In this document: positions 49,735 to 61,231 of the stretch, one piece after another
How positions within the stretch are numbered: position 1 is the first letter of the stretch
Layout of the letters: every line of letters begins with the position of its first letter
Origin: Chrysemys picta bellii
Taxonomy: Eukaryota; Chordata; Testudines; Emydidae
Assembly (NCBI RefSeq): GCF_011386835.1
Contig: NC_088796.1
Location: forward strand, 89,387,468 to 89,451,467
Length of the DNA: 64,000 bases
Reading direction: 5' to 3'
Notes under the pieces: model-generated
Databases searched by the model: none
What the model was told of the DNA's origin: nothing
Seen by the model: the letters and a program-made list of their open reading frames with translations, nothing else
Made by a program: the position numbers and the translations under genes

Positions 49735-52287
49735 CTCCATGTCATCAGCAGATAGACTACTTTCTGTCCCAGGGTTTGCTTCTGCATCCCAGTGCAGATT
49801 ATTTGAATATGATAGCTTCGGTATTGAATGAAAAGTCCTAACCAAGGTGAGATACTATTCCAAAATAATATATATTCTCCTATCTACTTTCTGAACAATT
49901 ATGGACAAGAGTCTCAGATTCATGTGAGGATTGGGAAATCTACCTCAGAAAACTAGATGTTCCAGCTCTTCTGCATTTCTCATAATATAGCTTTGACATG
50001 GACCTCTGCCCTTCCCCTGTTACATCTCCTGTATTGTCATGAAATGGTGTCATAAACGCAGGCTCATCCAAATCTTCAGTAGACCACTCAGTGACATCAA
50101 GATTTTTTTAAGCTAGTACTTAACCAAACTAATAGGCTTAAGTGGCATCTTTCCTGCCACTATATGTCCTCTCAATAAACACATGCTTCCTGCTTCAATC
50201 ACATCAGCAAGAAGAGTCTTTTAAACCACTCCTTTTATTAATCAGAAGCCTTACTGCATCTTCCATGGTGAAAGATTTGTGGCTCCATTCTTTACCAAGG
50301 CTAATGCTTAATTCCTGCAATGTGTTGAGGACTGTGTTCAAATTGCAAACTATCACTTTAAGATGTGTGGGGGTCAGGGATGGTCCTGGTCTTGCTTGCA
50401 GGCTACAGGGTTCTGTAGCAAAGCTTGTGATTGGAGTCAGTCCAGAAAGAGCCATCTTAAAGCAAGGTGGGGTGCATCGTACCTCTCGGCCTTAGGAAAC
50501 CTGTTTTCTCTCTGGTTTTGGGCTCTTGTGAGTTATTGTTCTGAATTTCCTAAGACATAAAGTAGTGTTATGTTGCATCCTTCCAGCAAGAGTGTTTGTT
50601 TTTCATTTCTCTGTGTGCATGCTGTGAACATAAGAATTCCATACATCAGAAGAAATATATTTCTTTGCTTTACCCACAGCCTCAACCTCTGAAGAAGAAG
50701 GATGGCACATGGTGTGAGAAGAATTGCTAAAATTTACTTTAGTAGAACTAACTAATTCAGGTAAACATTATCTGTATTCATTTCCTGTCACCCTAACGAC
50801 CTAGACCTGAAAGCACCTGAATCTTGGTGAAGGTAAGTGGATCAAGTGTGGAATTACTGAAGCACATGTAGCTACAGATAAACTAATTCCAGAAGGGATC
50901 AGAGCTGCCCAACACATTCCACAGCAGCCTCCTGAGTGGACAGGGCATCAGTCCCCACAGAGGAAATCTGTGAATCTGGAGTCATCCATCAAACATCTGT
51001 GTTAGCATTCCATGCTTGAGGCTAGCTTCTCTCCTGCATCCCTGCTCTGCTCCGCACAGAGAGTGAGATGGGGGAGGAGTCAGAGAATAAGTTATGGCTC
51101 CATGATTTTATGGGTCAGTCTATGCTGGTTCTGGCTTTAAGAGTAGCCTCTAGTCTGGTTAACTTATTCTACTGACATATGTTCCATATGGGACTATACT
51201 CCAGTGGAAGATCATCATAGCAGAGTGGACATCCGCCACACCCTCTCCCGGCCTCTCCATTCACAGGGCTATGGGAGGTGACTAGGAACTAGCTAGGAAC
51301 TAGCTTCTCTAGCTTTAGACCAGTGGGGAGAGTCCCCACCACCAGGGGGCAATTCTCTTTTAGAATCCGATCTCCTTCCACTGCCTGAGTGGTGCAAATC
51401 GACTGGCTCATAATCAAGAATCTAACTTTTGGTCTCCCATCCAGTACAGTAGAATCCTTTGTGCTGAACGTGCTCCATGCAGGGATATTAAATAGATTAG
51501 AAATATTAATTTTTAGAAATTGTATAACTCTAGGTAATGGAGTGCCTTTTCTCTGCCTCCTTACTATTTTTTTTCTTATTGCCAATGTCTCAGATTGAGG
51601 AAGAGAGCAGATTCCATAATGGAATAATGCAACGTATTACTTGATGACTTATCTTGGATTGGCTGAATTGGGGAGAGATAAATTCACCAGTGGCCTCTTT
51701 GATTCACATACATAGTTATCACAATTGAATAAGGTGATACTATTAAGAGTTTACACTGATCTACTAACGTGAATTCAGTATTTTGACAAATACTTTGGAA
51801 ATAGTCATCAGATGTGAAGGTGGAAAGAATTTGGCCAAGCCCTAGGGCTTAATGGGCAAGAGGAGCTGGGTCCAGTGTTTACAGGACCTAAATGCTTCTG
51901 GCTGGAGGAGAGCTCAGTGTCAGAAAGGAAATGAGGTAAAAAAATTTCTTTACCAAACTGAAAAGTGCTATCTGACTATAACTGCTAAATAATTAAGCAG
52001 CAAGTAAGCAGTATAAAGAAAAATCCATATAGCTCACGTGTTATGCATTGCGGTGGAGAAAAAGATGAGCCCAAATATTATAAATGTATTTGTTCTGACT
52101 CTTCAAAAAATCATTTATTTATTAATCCAATTAAATGGTTAGTTGATGAAGTAGTAAAATGGTAACATCTTCAGAGTGTTTTATCAAAATGAAGAAATAG
52201 CAAAATCCCTAGGAGGTAAATAAGTGTTACCTACATTTTATTGATGGGGAAACTGAGATAGGGAGAGCCTAAGATTAGAGGAAGACT

Positions 52288-52428
52288 AGGAGTACTTGTG
52301 GCACTTTAGAGACTAACAAATTTATTTGAGCATAAGCTTTCATGGGCTACAGTCCACTTCATGGGATGTATAGAATGGAACATATAGTAAGGAGCTATAT
52401 ATACACATACAGAGAACATGAAAAGGTG
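52288..52428 (-). mobile_element. PLE 3' fragment
   Basis: aggagtacttgtggcacttt, agagactaacaaatttattt, gagcataagctttcatgggc, then cttcatgggatgtatagaat and acacatacagagaacatgaa. The 8-bp direct repeat ggaagact is at 52280-52287 and 52429-52436. Uninverted. Orientation is taken from the PLE at 26722-27334. Confidence 0.78.
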
Positions 52429-53450
52429 GGAAGACTGGCCATCCCAAGAATACAGCCTAGATTTCCTGACTGTCTGTCCTAACCACAAGTCCAACCTTCT
52501 GCCCTTATGTTGATGTCCTTTAATTCCTGATACTTAATATAAGTAAATAACTTGGGAGAAAAGTATAGTACATAGTACTGAGAAAACACTGCCATTTTCC
52601 AGCCCACAGTTTGTAAAATGATGAAGGTAGCTGTATTATACACTCATGCAAGGGTATAAAATATTGATTGCCATAATAAAAGCTTACAATAATTGGTAGT
52701 ATTACATGTGTACAGGATACCCATCTCCCCATGATGCCAGATATTGGAGTAATCCCTTGAGAAGTGATGTAAAGACATAGAAAACCATTCCATATGTAAT
52801 ATATCTTATGCGATAAGGCTCTAGTGGCATGCTTAACAAAACCCAATGTCTCATATATCCATCCTAAATTTCAGCTTTTCATCATACAAAATTGACTGCT
52901 TGTATTCATTTGCTGCTTCATTTTTCTAGTCTGCATGCCAGGAGTGTTAAGACAAAATAAACCAAATAGACCACACATAGACCAACCAAATCAAATAGAA
53001 CACACGTTATAACTTCAGTTGTTTTGGAATGGAAAAACAAATGGTCTATTCTATGTGTCTTGATCGGAAGCTAGGCACAGACTACCTGCTGATATTAGAT
53101 CATATTTATCATGTACTATTGTTTTTTCCTTAGTAAACTATGGTGGAGTACTTCAGTTAGCCTAGTGGAGAGGTGGAGAATACACCTTTCATAAATAACA
53201 TTGAACCAGAAGGTGGCCAGCCCAATGGTCATTCAAATAATATCTTCTGTACTTTCTTTGTGCTGAAGTTTTATTTATTGTTAATGTTTCTGTTTCATTC
53301 CAAGGCAATTGGTAGTGGCTAGAGTAGGTATATACCTGGTAAGCGAAAACACCCTGGGGGGCTAATCATGTTACAGAAATTAACAAAAATACCTATTTTC
53401 AGTAACAGGAATAGTTTTTGGTTTAGCAGTTTTCCTTCCATTCATACTTC

Positions 53451-53760
53451 CATAGGAACATAAGAATTTCCCTACTGGATCCGACTAGTGATCCTTCTAG
53501 TCCTGTATGTTTTCCCTAGCACTGGAATATATGATGTCCATTTATTTCTCTCCTCTGTCAAGGTAAACAATCCCAATCTTTTCACTCTCTCTTTTGAACG
53601 AGAGTTTTTCCATGCCCTGAATCTTTTTTGCCACCCATTTCTGAAGTCTCTCTATTTTCTGTTGTATCCTCCTCTTGAGAATGTCATCCATTATTTAAAA
53701 CAAAAAATGTACAAATATTCTACAGTAATAGACCAAAACATTACAGTATCACTATTGTAA
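53451..53760 (-). mobile_element. CR1 LINE fragment (antisense)
   Basis: ataggaacataagaatttcc, actggatccgactagtgatc then ggtaaacaatcccaatcttt, catgccctgaatcttttttg and ctgaagtctctctattttct are complements of a CR1 3' region (gaacataagaatggccatac class). The 90-codon open frame here is a by-product of the antisense LINE. Confidence 0.72.
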
Positions 53761-54341
53761 GTTGTTGTGTTCTGGGCCATTATTGTAGAATGCTTTAGTG
53801 CCTTTAAAAATAATTTTATTCAACACACCAAAGATTCATCATCCTAGAAAACAAGTTTCAAATGAGTCTTGGAACTGAGAATGCTGGGCTAGCTTCATTT
53901 CATAGTTACCTCCAGTCAGCTTTCCGTAGAAATATTATAGAAAATACTGCATATTTTTAATCAAGTGTCTCAAAACAGTCCATATAAAAGTCTTGCTGTT
54001 CCTTTTGTAAACACATACAACTGATGATGTCTGGTAAAAATGCATAATGGTTCTCCATGTAACCTAAAGACATATTGTTTCTCTTTGATGTAATGCACCA
54101 ATTTCATATGACTACATGAAACACTGATTTTTTGTCTCCATTTTTATTAGTCTTCTATTTGTGTATCTCTTTGGCTCTCACTTCAAAATGGTTTTAAGTT
54201 TGCACAAGGGCAAAACAGATGTGGAGACAAGATGAGGATGTCTTGAAAGCATAAATGGATTGAATGTTTCTTAGAAACCGTTACTCTTTTATGTTTAAGT
54301 TTTTATTTGATTAAAAAGGTTATTAAAATTAAATATTAAAA

Positions 54342-54560
54342 CAGGGTGGATTAAAAATTGATCACTTCAATATTTTTAATCTGTTTTTTTCACCTAAAGT
54401 GAATACATTATATCTTTTAAAAATAAACTTGTTTAAAGTTAGGTTGACATAATTTAAACTTTATGTTAAGGCCTGAATTTACTGTAACCTTTTGAAATTA
54501 TTTAAATACATTTTAAACTGCTGCCTCAATGAATTAATGGGTGCTGCTTTTTAAATTGTA
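54342..54560. repeat. Possible MITE fragment, AT-rich
   Basis: acagggtggattaaaaattg then aatatttttaatctgttttt resembles a reptile DNA-element family with a cagggt-type end. No second end was found. Confidence 0.3.
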
Positions 54561-54624
54561 TACAGGATCAGGGGGAAAATATCTAACTTTTGAGGTCTAC
54601 TCAAGCTTTATAAATACATCGCAG

Positions 54625-54697
54625 TCATAGAAGAATAGAAGTGTAGGACTGGAAGAGACCTCAATAGGCCATTTAGGCCAGTCCCCTGCACTCAAGG
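54625..54697 (-). mobile_element. CR1 LINE 3' tail (antisense, short)
   Basis: cagtcatagaagaatagaag then tgtaggactggaagagacct and ggccagtcccctgcactcaa form the complement of a CR1 3' terminus. Very short copy. Confidence 0.75.
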
Positions 54698-56841
54698 AAG
54701 AAGTGGGGCAGGGGCCTGTACTAAATGGTGAAAGGGTGGAGTGGGGGCAGGGCCTGGGGCTGAGTGGGGGTTTACCCCAGGGAAAATTAGAAGTTGGTGC
54801 CTGTCCTGGACAACACGCTTTAGGAAAGTCACATTTCAGTTAAAATATTTGTTTTTCCTGTAAGTTAATATAAAAATGGGAGCAACTTTACCAGGCTACT
54901 TCTGTTTTCTGAATTTTATGGTGTTTTAAACATTTGAATTCTGAACAAATGCTGCAAAGTTTTTTAAAAATGGAGAAAAGAGGAGATTGTAGTTATCTGT
55001 TTTTGCAGGTTAGGAAAGTTAGCCATTGTGATCACATCTTAGGGAAGATGTGACTGGAGAGTTGGTAGTTCCAAGAGAATCTATCTATTAAAGTGTGGCC
55101 CCACGCTATGGAAAAGCTTCAGGATTCCCTGCCTTAGAGCAAGACATTGAGTTCTCTGGCTGATTCTGCTAATGACTTGAAAAGTGACTTGTCCCATGTC
55201 ACTTATTTCTTCTGTTCTTCATTTTACCCATCCGAGTATACATCACTGTTCTATATGGTACAAATTGAACCCTCACCAGTGACGATGTTATGGTACAACT
55301 CCAAACTGCTCCAGTGCTGGCTAAAGTGTCCGTCATTACATTGAACGTAATGTAATTCTTTTCTTGCAGAGAAAGCTGGAAAGTTAAGTGTATATCAAGG
55401 CTGGATCATCTTGAACAAGTAATAGAATTTCTTTGTGATTTACCATTTGTATAATGAGAATGATGACCCTTCCTAATCTCTCAGGGGTGTTGTGGGGATA
55501 TATATTCACTAATGTACATAAGATACAGATACTACAGCGAGAAGCACCATAGGAAAGCCTCGAACAATAATCAGTCTCCATGCAAGTCATTGTCATTCCA
55601 GGGGATGCAGCAGCAGTAACAAAGTGTTTCTTGGTTCAGTTTAAAAAGAAAATTAAACCTCAAGAACTAGGATTATTTTAAGAGTATCTAAATGCAGCAA
55701 AGTAATAATCTTGCAGATAGAGTAACAAAAAAGAATAATGACAGCTGGAGAACTGTCAGGTATTCCCCCTGTGTTGGAGCAGATAACCCCTGCAGATAAC
55801 CCAGTGCAGAAAGGCTAAAGAACTCCTGGGGTCACAATCAACCTCCACCCACTGCAACTGTGTGGCTTGTCAAGCATGGGAATGGACCCTTAAAAGGGGG
55901 GAGCTCAGCTCAGTTATGGTGGCACCCTGAAACAGGTAGAACTAGCATCCAGGGCTCCCACACCATGGCACCTGGTTACTTGCTGATGACCAGCTTGGGA
56001 GCACTGCCAGCCCAAGCGCTCTTGGGGGGGGGGAAGACCTGTTTCTTTTGTTAAAATCCCTCAGACTAACTCTGCTTTTAACCACACTGGAGGGTGGGAG
56101 TGGAGGCTTTCTAACAGGCCTGAAAGGCTGCTTCCCCTCCTTTATGTGAGGAAGGGGGCTTGGGCTGTGGCCCTATTTAGCTTTGTTTGGACTGTTTTAT
56201 AACTCCTTCTGGAAAGGGGTGTACTTGCTAAGAGATACAGCTGGAGGGAAATACCTCATAGCTCTGGACTGGACCACAGGACTGCCTGTAGCCTGAGGAA
56301 TGATATACAAAGTAAACAAAGGGGTGACCTCGAGACACAACTTTCCACCCTTCAACTCTCCCCTCCTCTCCACTACTAATCACATCCAAGGCCACCAGGA
56401 ACAAAAGGTCCCATTGTAACCCTGAAGATTAAAGTCCTCTGTTTATCCTTACGCATAGAACAGGTACAGCACAGACAGCGGCACTTCATGCTTCCTTGCT
56501 CTGCCCCTCCTTTGTGCCTCCCCCCCTGATCTGGAAGGATCAATTTTAAGAGCGGCCCTTGGACTGTCTGTGAGTGTGCTAGCAAGGATTTTTATACTAG
56601 TTAATAACTGTGCACTGATAAATCTGATGCCCTAGGGGGCAGCCTCATGCTGTCTGTTGCTCCCCTCTCAAAAAGATTTAGCCTGTGCCATGACAATGAA
56701 GAGCTGCAGTAAGTTCAGATAACATACAAAGCCGTGATGCCTATTGTAAAACATAGGGGTGTTGATTCATATCGAAGTGGATTTTCTGATGTTGGGACAA
56801 GTTGCCCTGCCTCCCTGCTGAGAGCCAAAATCCGTGGGTGT

Positions 56842-56963
56842 TAGGGTGACCAGATGTCCCGATTTTATAGGAACAGTCCCGATTTTCAGGTCTTTTTCTT
56901 ATATAGGCTCCTATTACCCCCAACCCCGTCCCGATTTTTCACGTTTGCTGTCTGGTCACCCTA
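56842..56963. mobile_element. hAT MITE, 122 bp, perfect 8-bp target duplication
   Basis: Ends tagggtgaccagatgtcccg and (3') gctgtctggtcacccta. The 8-bp duplication gtgggtgt lies at 56834-56841 and 56964-56971. The interior has two tcccgatttt motifs. The 5' hexamer and the overall style resemble the large element at 6894-8309 (taggg... ends, tccgg/tcccg motifs), so they may share a transposase. Confidence 0.93.
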
Positions 56964-57339
56964 GTGGGTGTTGGAATGGGGCAAAGGCTCATAAAGCTCA
57001 ACACAATCTGTACGGGGACAGTGTAATCAAATAGTTTTCACAAACTTAAAGGTGGCTTACATGGCAACCATAAGTTATGCTCCCTTGCAAGTGTACCTTA
57101 TGGTCAGCTGTCCTAAGGTGGTATGGTCTGCAGAAGACCCCAGCTTTATGCACAGACAATGCCATTCTATTCACAACTCTTTTGAGTTCCCTCTATAATA
57201 CAGGCCAAGGTCATCTTGTTAGAGTGCCATTTTCTCTCATTTATTATAAACCTCACCATGGACTTTAAATTATTTGCTCAGTACCACGAGTTACTGGTAC
57301 CCCATTCTTGCTTCACGCGACTTTTCTGCTAACACTCCT

Positions 57340-57775
57340 TTTCAATTATTACTTGTTAGTGCATCACTTCCTAAGGGAAACTCTCTCTTACTAGTGTTAG
57401 TGATTTACTGTTTTAATGGGAAGGATAGCACAGTCATACAAGGGCATAGCTACAGGGTTGGTGGCCTTATAACCTGAGACAATTGTATGAAACTATAATG
57501 GTAGTGTTTGTGATTTACTATTTTAGTAGATTGGACATTACAAAAGGACTTGGGTTAATCTGCTTAACAAGCTAGTGGCCCTATACTGGGGGCCAGAGCA
57601 ATTGCATGAGCCTATTGGTAAAATAGGTGCAGAATCCTTTTTTTTTTTTATGGGAGAGTAAGATGATTATATTCAACCGAGTCATGTATTAAATTGTATT
57701 ACTCCTTAGTGCATCATAAGGGAAACACTCTCTTATTAGTATTGGTGATTTACTGTTTTAATGGGAGAAATATAT
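57340..57775. repeat. Imperfect direct repeats, about 350 bp apart
   Basis: tagtgcatcacttcctaagg...gtgatttactgttttaatgg (57358-57421) recurs at 57711-57763 as tagtgcatcataagggaaac...gtgatttactgttttaatgg. A third partial unit (gtgatttactattttagtag) is at 57509-57528. Linked segments ggtggccttata and agtggccctata are also duplicated. The family is unknown. Confidence 0.65.
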
Positions 57776-59276
57776 GCCCAAATACTCATGAAGAAAACTA
57801 AATAACCCCAGGTGATCGTATTAGTCCTGCTCATATGAGCAGACGTTACTTTACCATATTTTAGTGTATTTATAAAGAATAATCCAAACCCTAATCCAGT
57901 TTGCAGTACTTTAGGAGACTGCCATTTCACCAAGGAGACTGGCATCAACTGACTTCAACAGGGCCAGGATTTCATCCCATATTTACAACCTATATGAGGT
58001 AGGTAAATGAAGATGAACTAGAGAATATTTGTAAAGTGCTTGGCAATGAAAAGTACTTTTGTCTCCTGTTGGTTGATTGGGCAAATATGGTTCAAGAATA
58101 GAACAATAGAAAGGTACAACTAGTTCATATTTTAACTTATTCTCAGGGTTAGCATCAGTTTATTGATAGCTGTAGAAACCTAAATAGCCCCACCGCACTT
58201 AACTGCATTAAAACATATATATATTTATGCTACATATGCTTAGTAAATATATCATCATGAACTTTTCTGTATTTTCTTTCTTATAATTCCCGATGGATTA
58301 TGCTGTATGTGTGTTGAGTATTCTCTCTTTTATAATATATCTTTCCTGGCTAATTCATTCGGCGGTACTGCTTCAATTTTTCTAGTAGTAAATTTTGAAG
58401 TCACAGACATTGGCTTTTGACATTACTGCAGAAACTGTACAGGAATATAATTGGAAATGTGAATACTCCTGTTTCACAAACAGCTTGGTAGTTAGCAGTT
58501 ATGGATAAAGTGATTATCAAGGAAAGAGTCTATCTCTGTCCCTCATTTAGCTGTTCCTTTAGTATTACTTCTGGGGTTAATGATCCAAAGAGTAAACATT
58601 ATTTGAAGCCAGGACTTAAGGCATCATCAAATGTGCTTGTTTTTGAAGATACAACTGACTCCTTAACCCAGTAACTTTCAAGCATGAGTGTGGAGTCCAT
58701 TTGCACTCTTCATGTTAGAACTCAATCAGAAATGCCTTTACAGATGTGAATGTCCACTGGGATTGTACAGAGGAGACTAGTATCACTTCTTGATGTTTCC
58801 TGTCAGCCTATGAACTGAACCAGATAATTTACTATCCCAGCTGCCCTAAACCAAACTGAAACAAGCTGCAACTTTGTCTTGTTTTTTAAAGAAGTCTTTG
58901 TGGTGGTTGATTTATTTTCTTTGTGGTTCTGGAATAGCCTCTGAAAAGTATACCCTCTCTGTCCTCTAGCAAGAAAGAACCAAATATTTCAGCTCACATT
59001 TGGGGAAGAGTTCATGGCTGACTATGGCTTACATGTGTCTGATGATGCACTACCAGTTTTTCTTCATTTTCAATGTTCTTGTTGACATGTACTATACTGT
59101 GGGATAGGATTTAAGAGGAGGAATAAATGGATTAGGGTTGTAGAAAATACCTTTTGGCTTTCTTCTGCAGGGTGTTGTAGCTGAGAGCACTAAACCCCTT
59201 TGCAGAATCATAATGCAGACTGGCCTATATTAATACTGGGCAGTGTAGAAATTTGGCCAGAGCAGATGATCTACAG

Positions 59277-59608
59277 CAGTACTTCTCAAAGCCAGTCTGC
59301 CACTTGTGCAGGGAAAGCCCCTGGTGGTCCAGGCCAGTTTATTTACCTGCCGCATCCGCAGGTTCGGCCAATCGCAGCTCCCACTGGCCACGGTTTGCCG
59401 CTCCAGGCCAATGGGGGCTGTGGGAAGGGCGCCCAGCACATCCCTTGGCCCGCGCCGCTTCCCACAGCCCCCATTGGCCTGGAGCGGCGAACTGCGGTCA
59501 GTGGGAGCCGCGATCAGCCGAACCTGCAGACGCGACAGGTAAACAAACCGGCCTGGACTGCCAGGGGCTTTCCCTGCACAAGTGGCGGACTGGCTTTGAG
59601 AAGCACTG
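59277..59608. mobile_element. hAT fold-back MITE with 8-bp target duplication
   Basis: 332 bp, palindromic, with ends cagtacttctcaaagccagt and actggctttgagaagcactg. The flanks atctacag (59269-59276) and atgtacag (59609-59616) match at 7 of 8. The GC-rich core shares blocks such as ccaggccagtttatttacct, gcaggttcggccaatcg and ccaatgggggc with the element at 4852-5164, although the ends differ. Open frames of up to 140 codons on both strands are palindrome artefacts. Confidence 0.92.
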
Positions 59609-59743
59609 ATGTACAGGATTAGACTGAAGGACAGGGAAAAGGGAGTGTCCAAGAGCCATGATAAGTATTCAGGCTAGCTTCTCTCACTGTCATGGCTACA
59701 CTTGTTTTTAGTGCACTAGCTTGATCAGAGTTGGTGTAGGTAC

Positions 59744-61077
59744 TAGGGTTGTCAAGTGATTAAAAAAAATGAATTGTGATTAATCACGCTGTTAAACAAC
59801 ACTAGAATACTATTTATTTTAAATATTTTGGATGTTTACTATATTTTCAAATATATTAATTTCAATTACAACACAGAATACAAAGTGTACAGTGCTCACT
59901 ATACTTATTTTTGATTACAAATATTTGCACCGTAAAAAACAAAACATTTTTTTTTCAATTCACCTCATACAAGTACTGTAGTGCTTTATCATGAAAGTTG
60001 AGCTTACAAATGTAGAATTATGTACAAAAGGAACTGCATTCAAAAATAAAACAATATAAAACTTTAGAGCCTACAAATCCACTCAGTCCTACTTCTTGGT
60101 CAGCCAATTACTGAGACAAACAAGGTTGGTTACAATTTGCAGGAGATAATGCTACCTACTTCTTGTTTACAATGTCACCTGAAAGTGAGAACAGGCGTTC
60201 GCATGGCACTGTTGTAGCTGGTGTGCTCCACACCTCATCCCTCTCAGATTTTGGATGGCACTTCAGATTCTTAAACCCTGGGTCGAGTGCTGTAGCTATT
60301 TTTAGAAATCTCACATTGGTACCTTCTTTGCATTATGTCAAATCTGCTGTGAAAATGTTCTTAAAAGGAACATGTGCTGGGTCATCATCCGAGACTGCTA
60401 TAACAAGAAATATATGCAGAATGCGGGTAAAACAGAGCAGGAGACCTACAATTCTCCCCGCAAGAAGTACAGTCACAAATTTAATTGACGCATTATTTTT
60501 TTAATGAGCATCATCAGCATGGAAGCATGTCCTCTGGAATGGTTGCCGAAGCATGGGAGGGGCATACGAATGTTTAGCATCTCTGACATGTAAATACCTT
60601 GCAACACCAGCTACAAAAGTGCCATGCAAATGCCTGTTCTCACTTTCAAGTGACATTGTAAATAAGAAGAACAGGAGTACTTGTGGCACCTTAGAGACTT
60701 TATTAGAGCATAAGCTTTCGTGGACTACAGCCCACTTCTTCATATGCATCCAAAGAAGTGGGCTGTAGTCCACGAAAGCTTATGCTCTAATAAATTTGTT
60801 AGTCTCTAAGGTGCCACAAGTACTCCTGTTCTTTTTGCGGATACAGACTAACACGGCTGCTACTCTGAAACCTGTCATTGTAAATAAGAAGCAGGCAGCA
60901 GTACGGTATCTTCCGTCAATGTAAACAAACTTGTTTGTCTTAGCAATTGGCAGAATAAGAAGTAGGACTGAGCGGACTTGTAGGATCTAAAGTTTTATAC
61001 TGTTTTGTTTTTGAGTGCATATCTTGTAACCAGTTGAGTTAATCGCATCAGTTAACTGCGATTAATTGACAGTCCTC
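59744..61077. mobile_element. hAT element with inverted arms and transposase remnants
   Basis: 1334 bp with ends tagggttgtcaagtgattaa and ttaattgacagtcctc, flanked by gtaggtac (59736-59743) and gtagctat (61078-61085), 6 of 8 identical. Long inverted arms (about 60070-60224 against 60604-61000) include the C-terminal dimerisation region of a hAT transposase: ATKVPCKCLFSLSSDIVNKK is read on the plus strand near 60614, and the same region is read on the minus strand in the left arm. Stops break the remaining frames. A PLE is inserted at 60670-60875. Confidence 0.8.
60670..60875. mobile_element. Hairpin PLE insertion inside the hAT element, 16-bp target duplication
   Basis: The left arm aacaggagtacttgtggcac ... 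tggactacagcccacttctt and the right arm aagaagtgggctgtagtcca ... aagtactcctgtt are inverted copies. The right arm continues to the PLE terminus (agactaacacggctgctact ctgaaacc). The direct repeat cattgtaaataagaag at 60654-60669 and 60876-60891 brackets the unit and lies within the hAT arm, so the PLE is younger than the hAT. Confidence 0.9.
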
Positions 61078-61141
61078 GTAGCTATGGGTAGGTCTACTCA
61101 GACTGAAAATGACACCTTCCAGCTCCCATGTTGGCATACTC

Positions 61142-61231
61142 TAAGGCCTGATTTTCAGTGATCAGCACCTACGACTTCTGTTGAAGCCAATGGGATTTGT
61201 GGGTGCTCAGCACCCCTGAGAAATAAGGGCC
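61142..61231. repeat. Palindromic dispersed repeat
   Basis: taaggcctgattttcagtga and agaaataagggcctta are inverted around gttgaagccaatgggatttg, with paired cagcacct/gtgctcagcacccc motifs. This is a common reptile palindromic repeat type. Confidence 0.55.

Noticed and set aside
59200..59652. 140-codon frames on both strands with nearly identical translations
   Set aside because: They are mirror images produced by a palindromic hAT fold-back, not genes.
60163..60504. 113-codon plus-strand open frame
   Set aside because: It is antisense to decayed hAT transposase sequence.
60670..60875. tRNA-derived SINE (Cry type)
   Set aside because: No A/B box tRNA head is visible. The tail matches the PLE at 26722-27334, which carries a GIY-YIG remnant.
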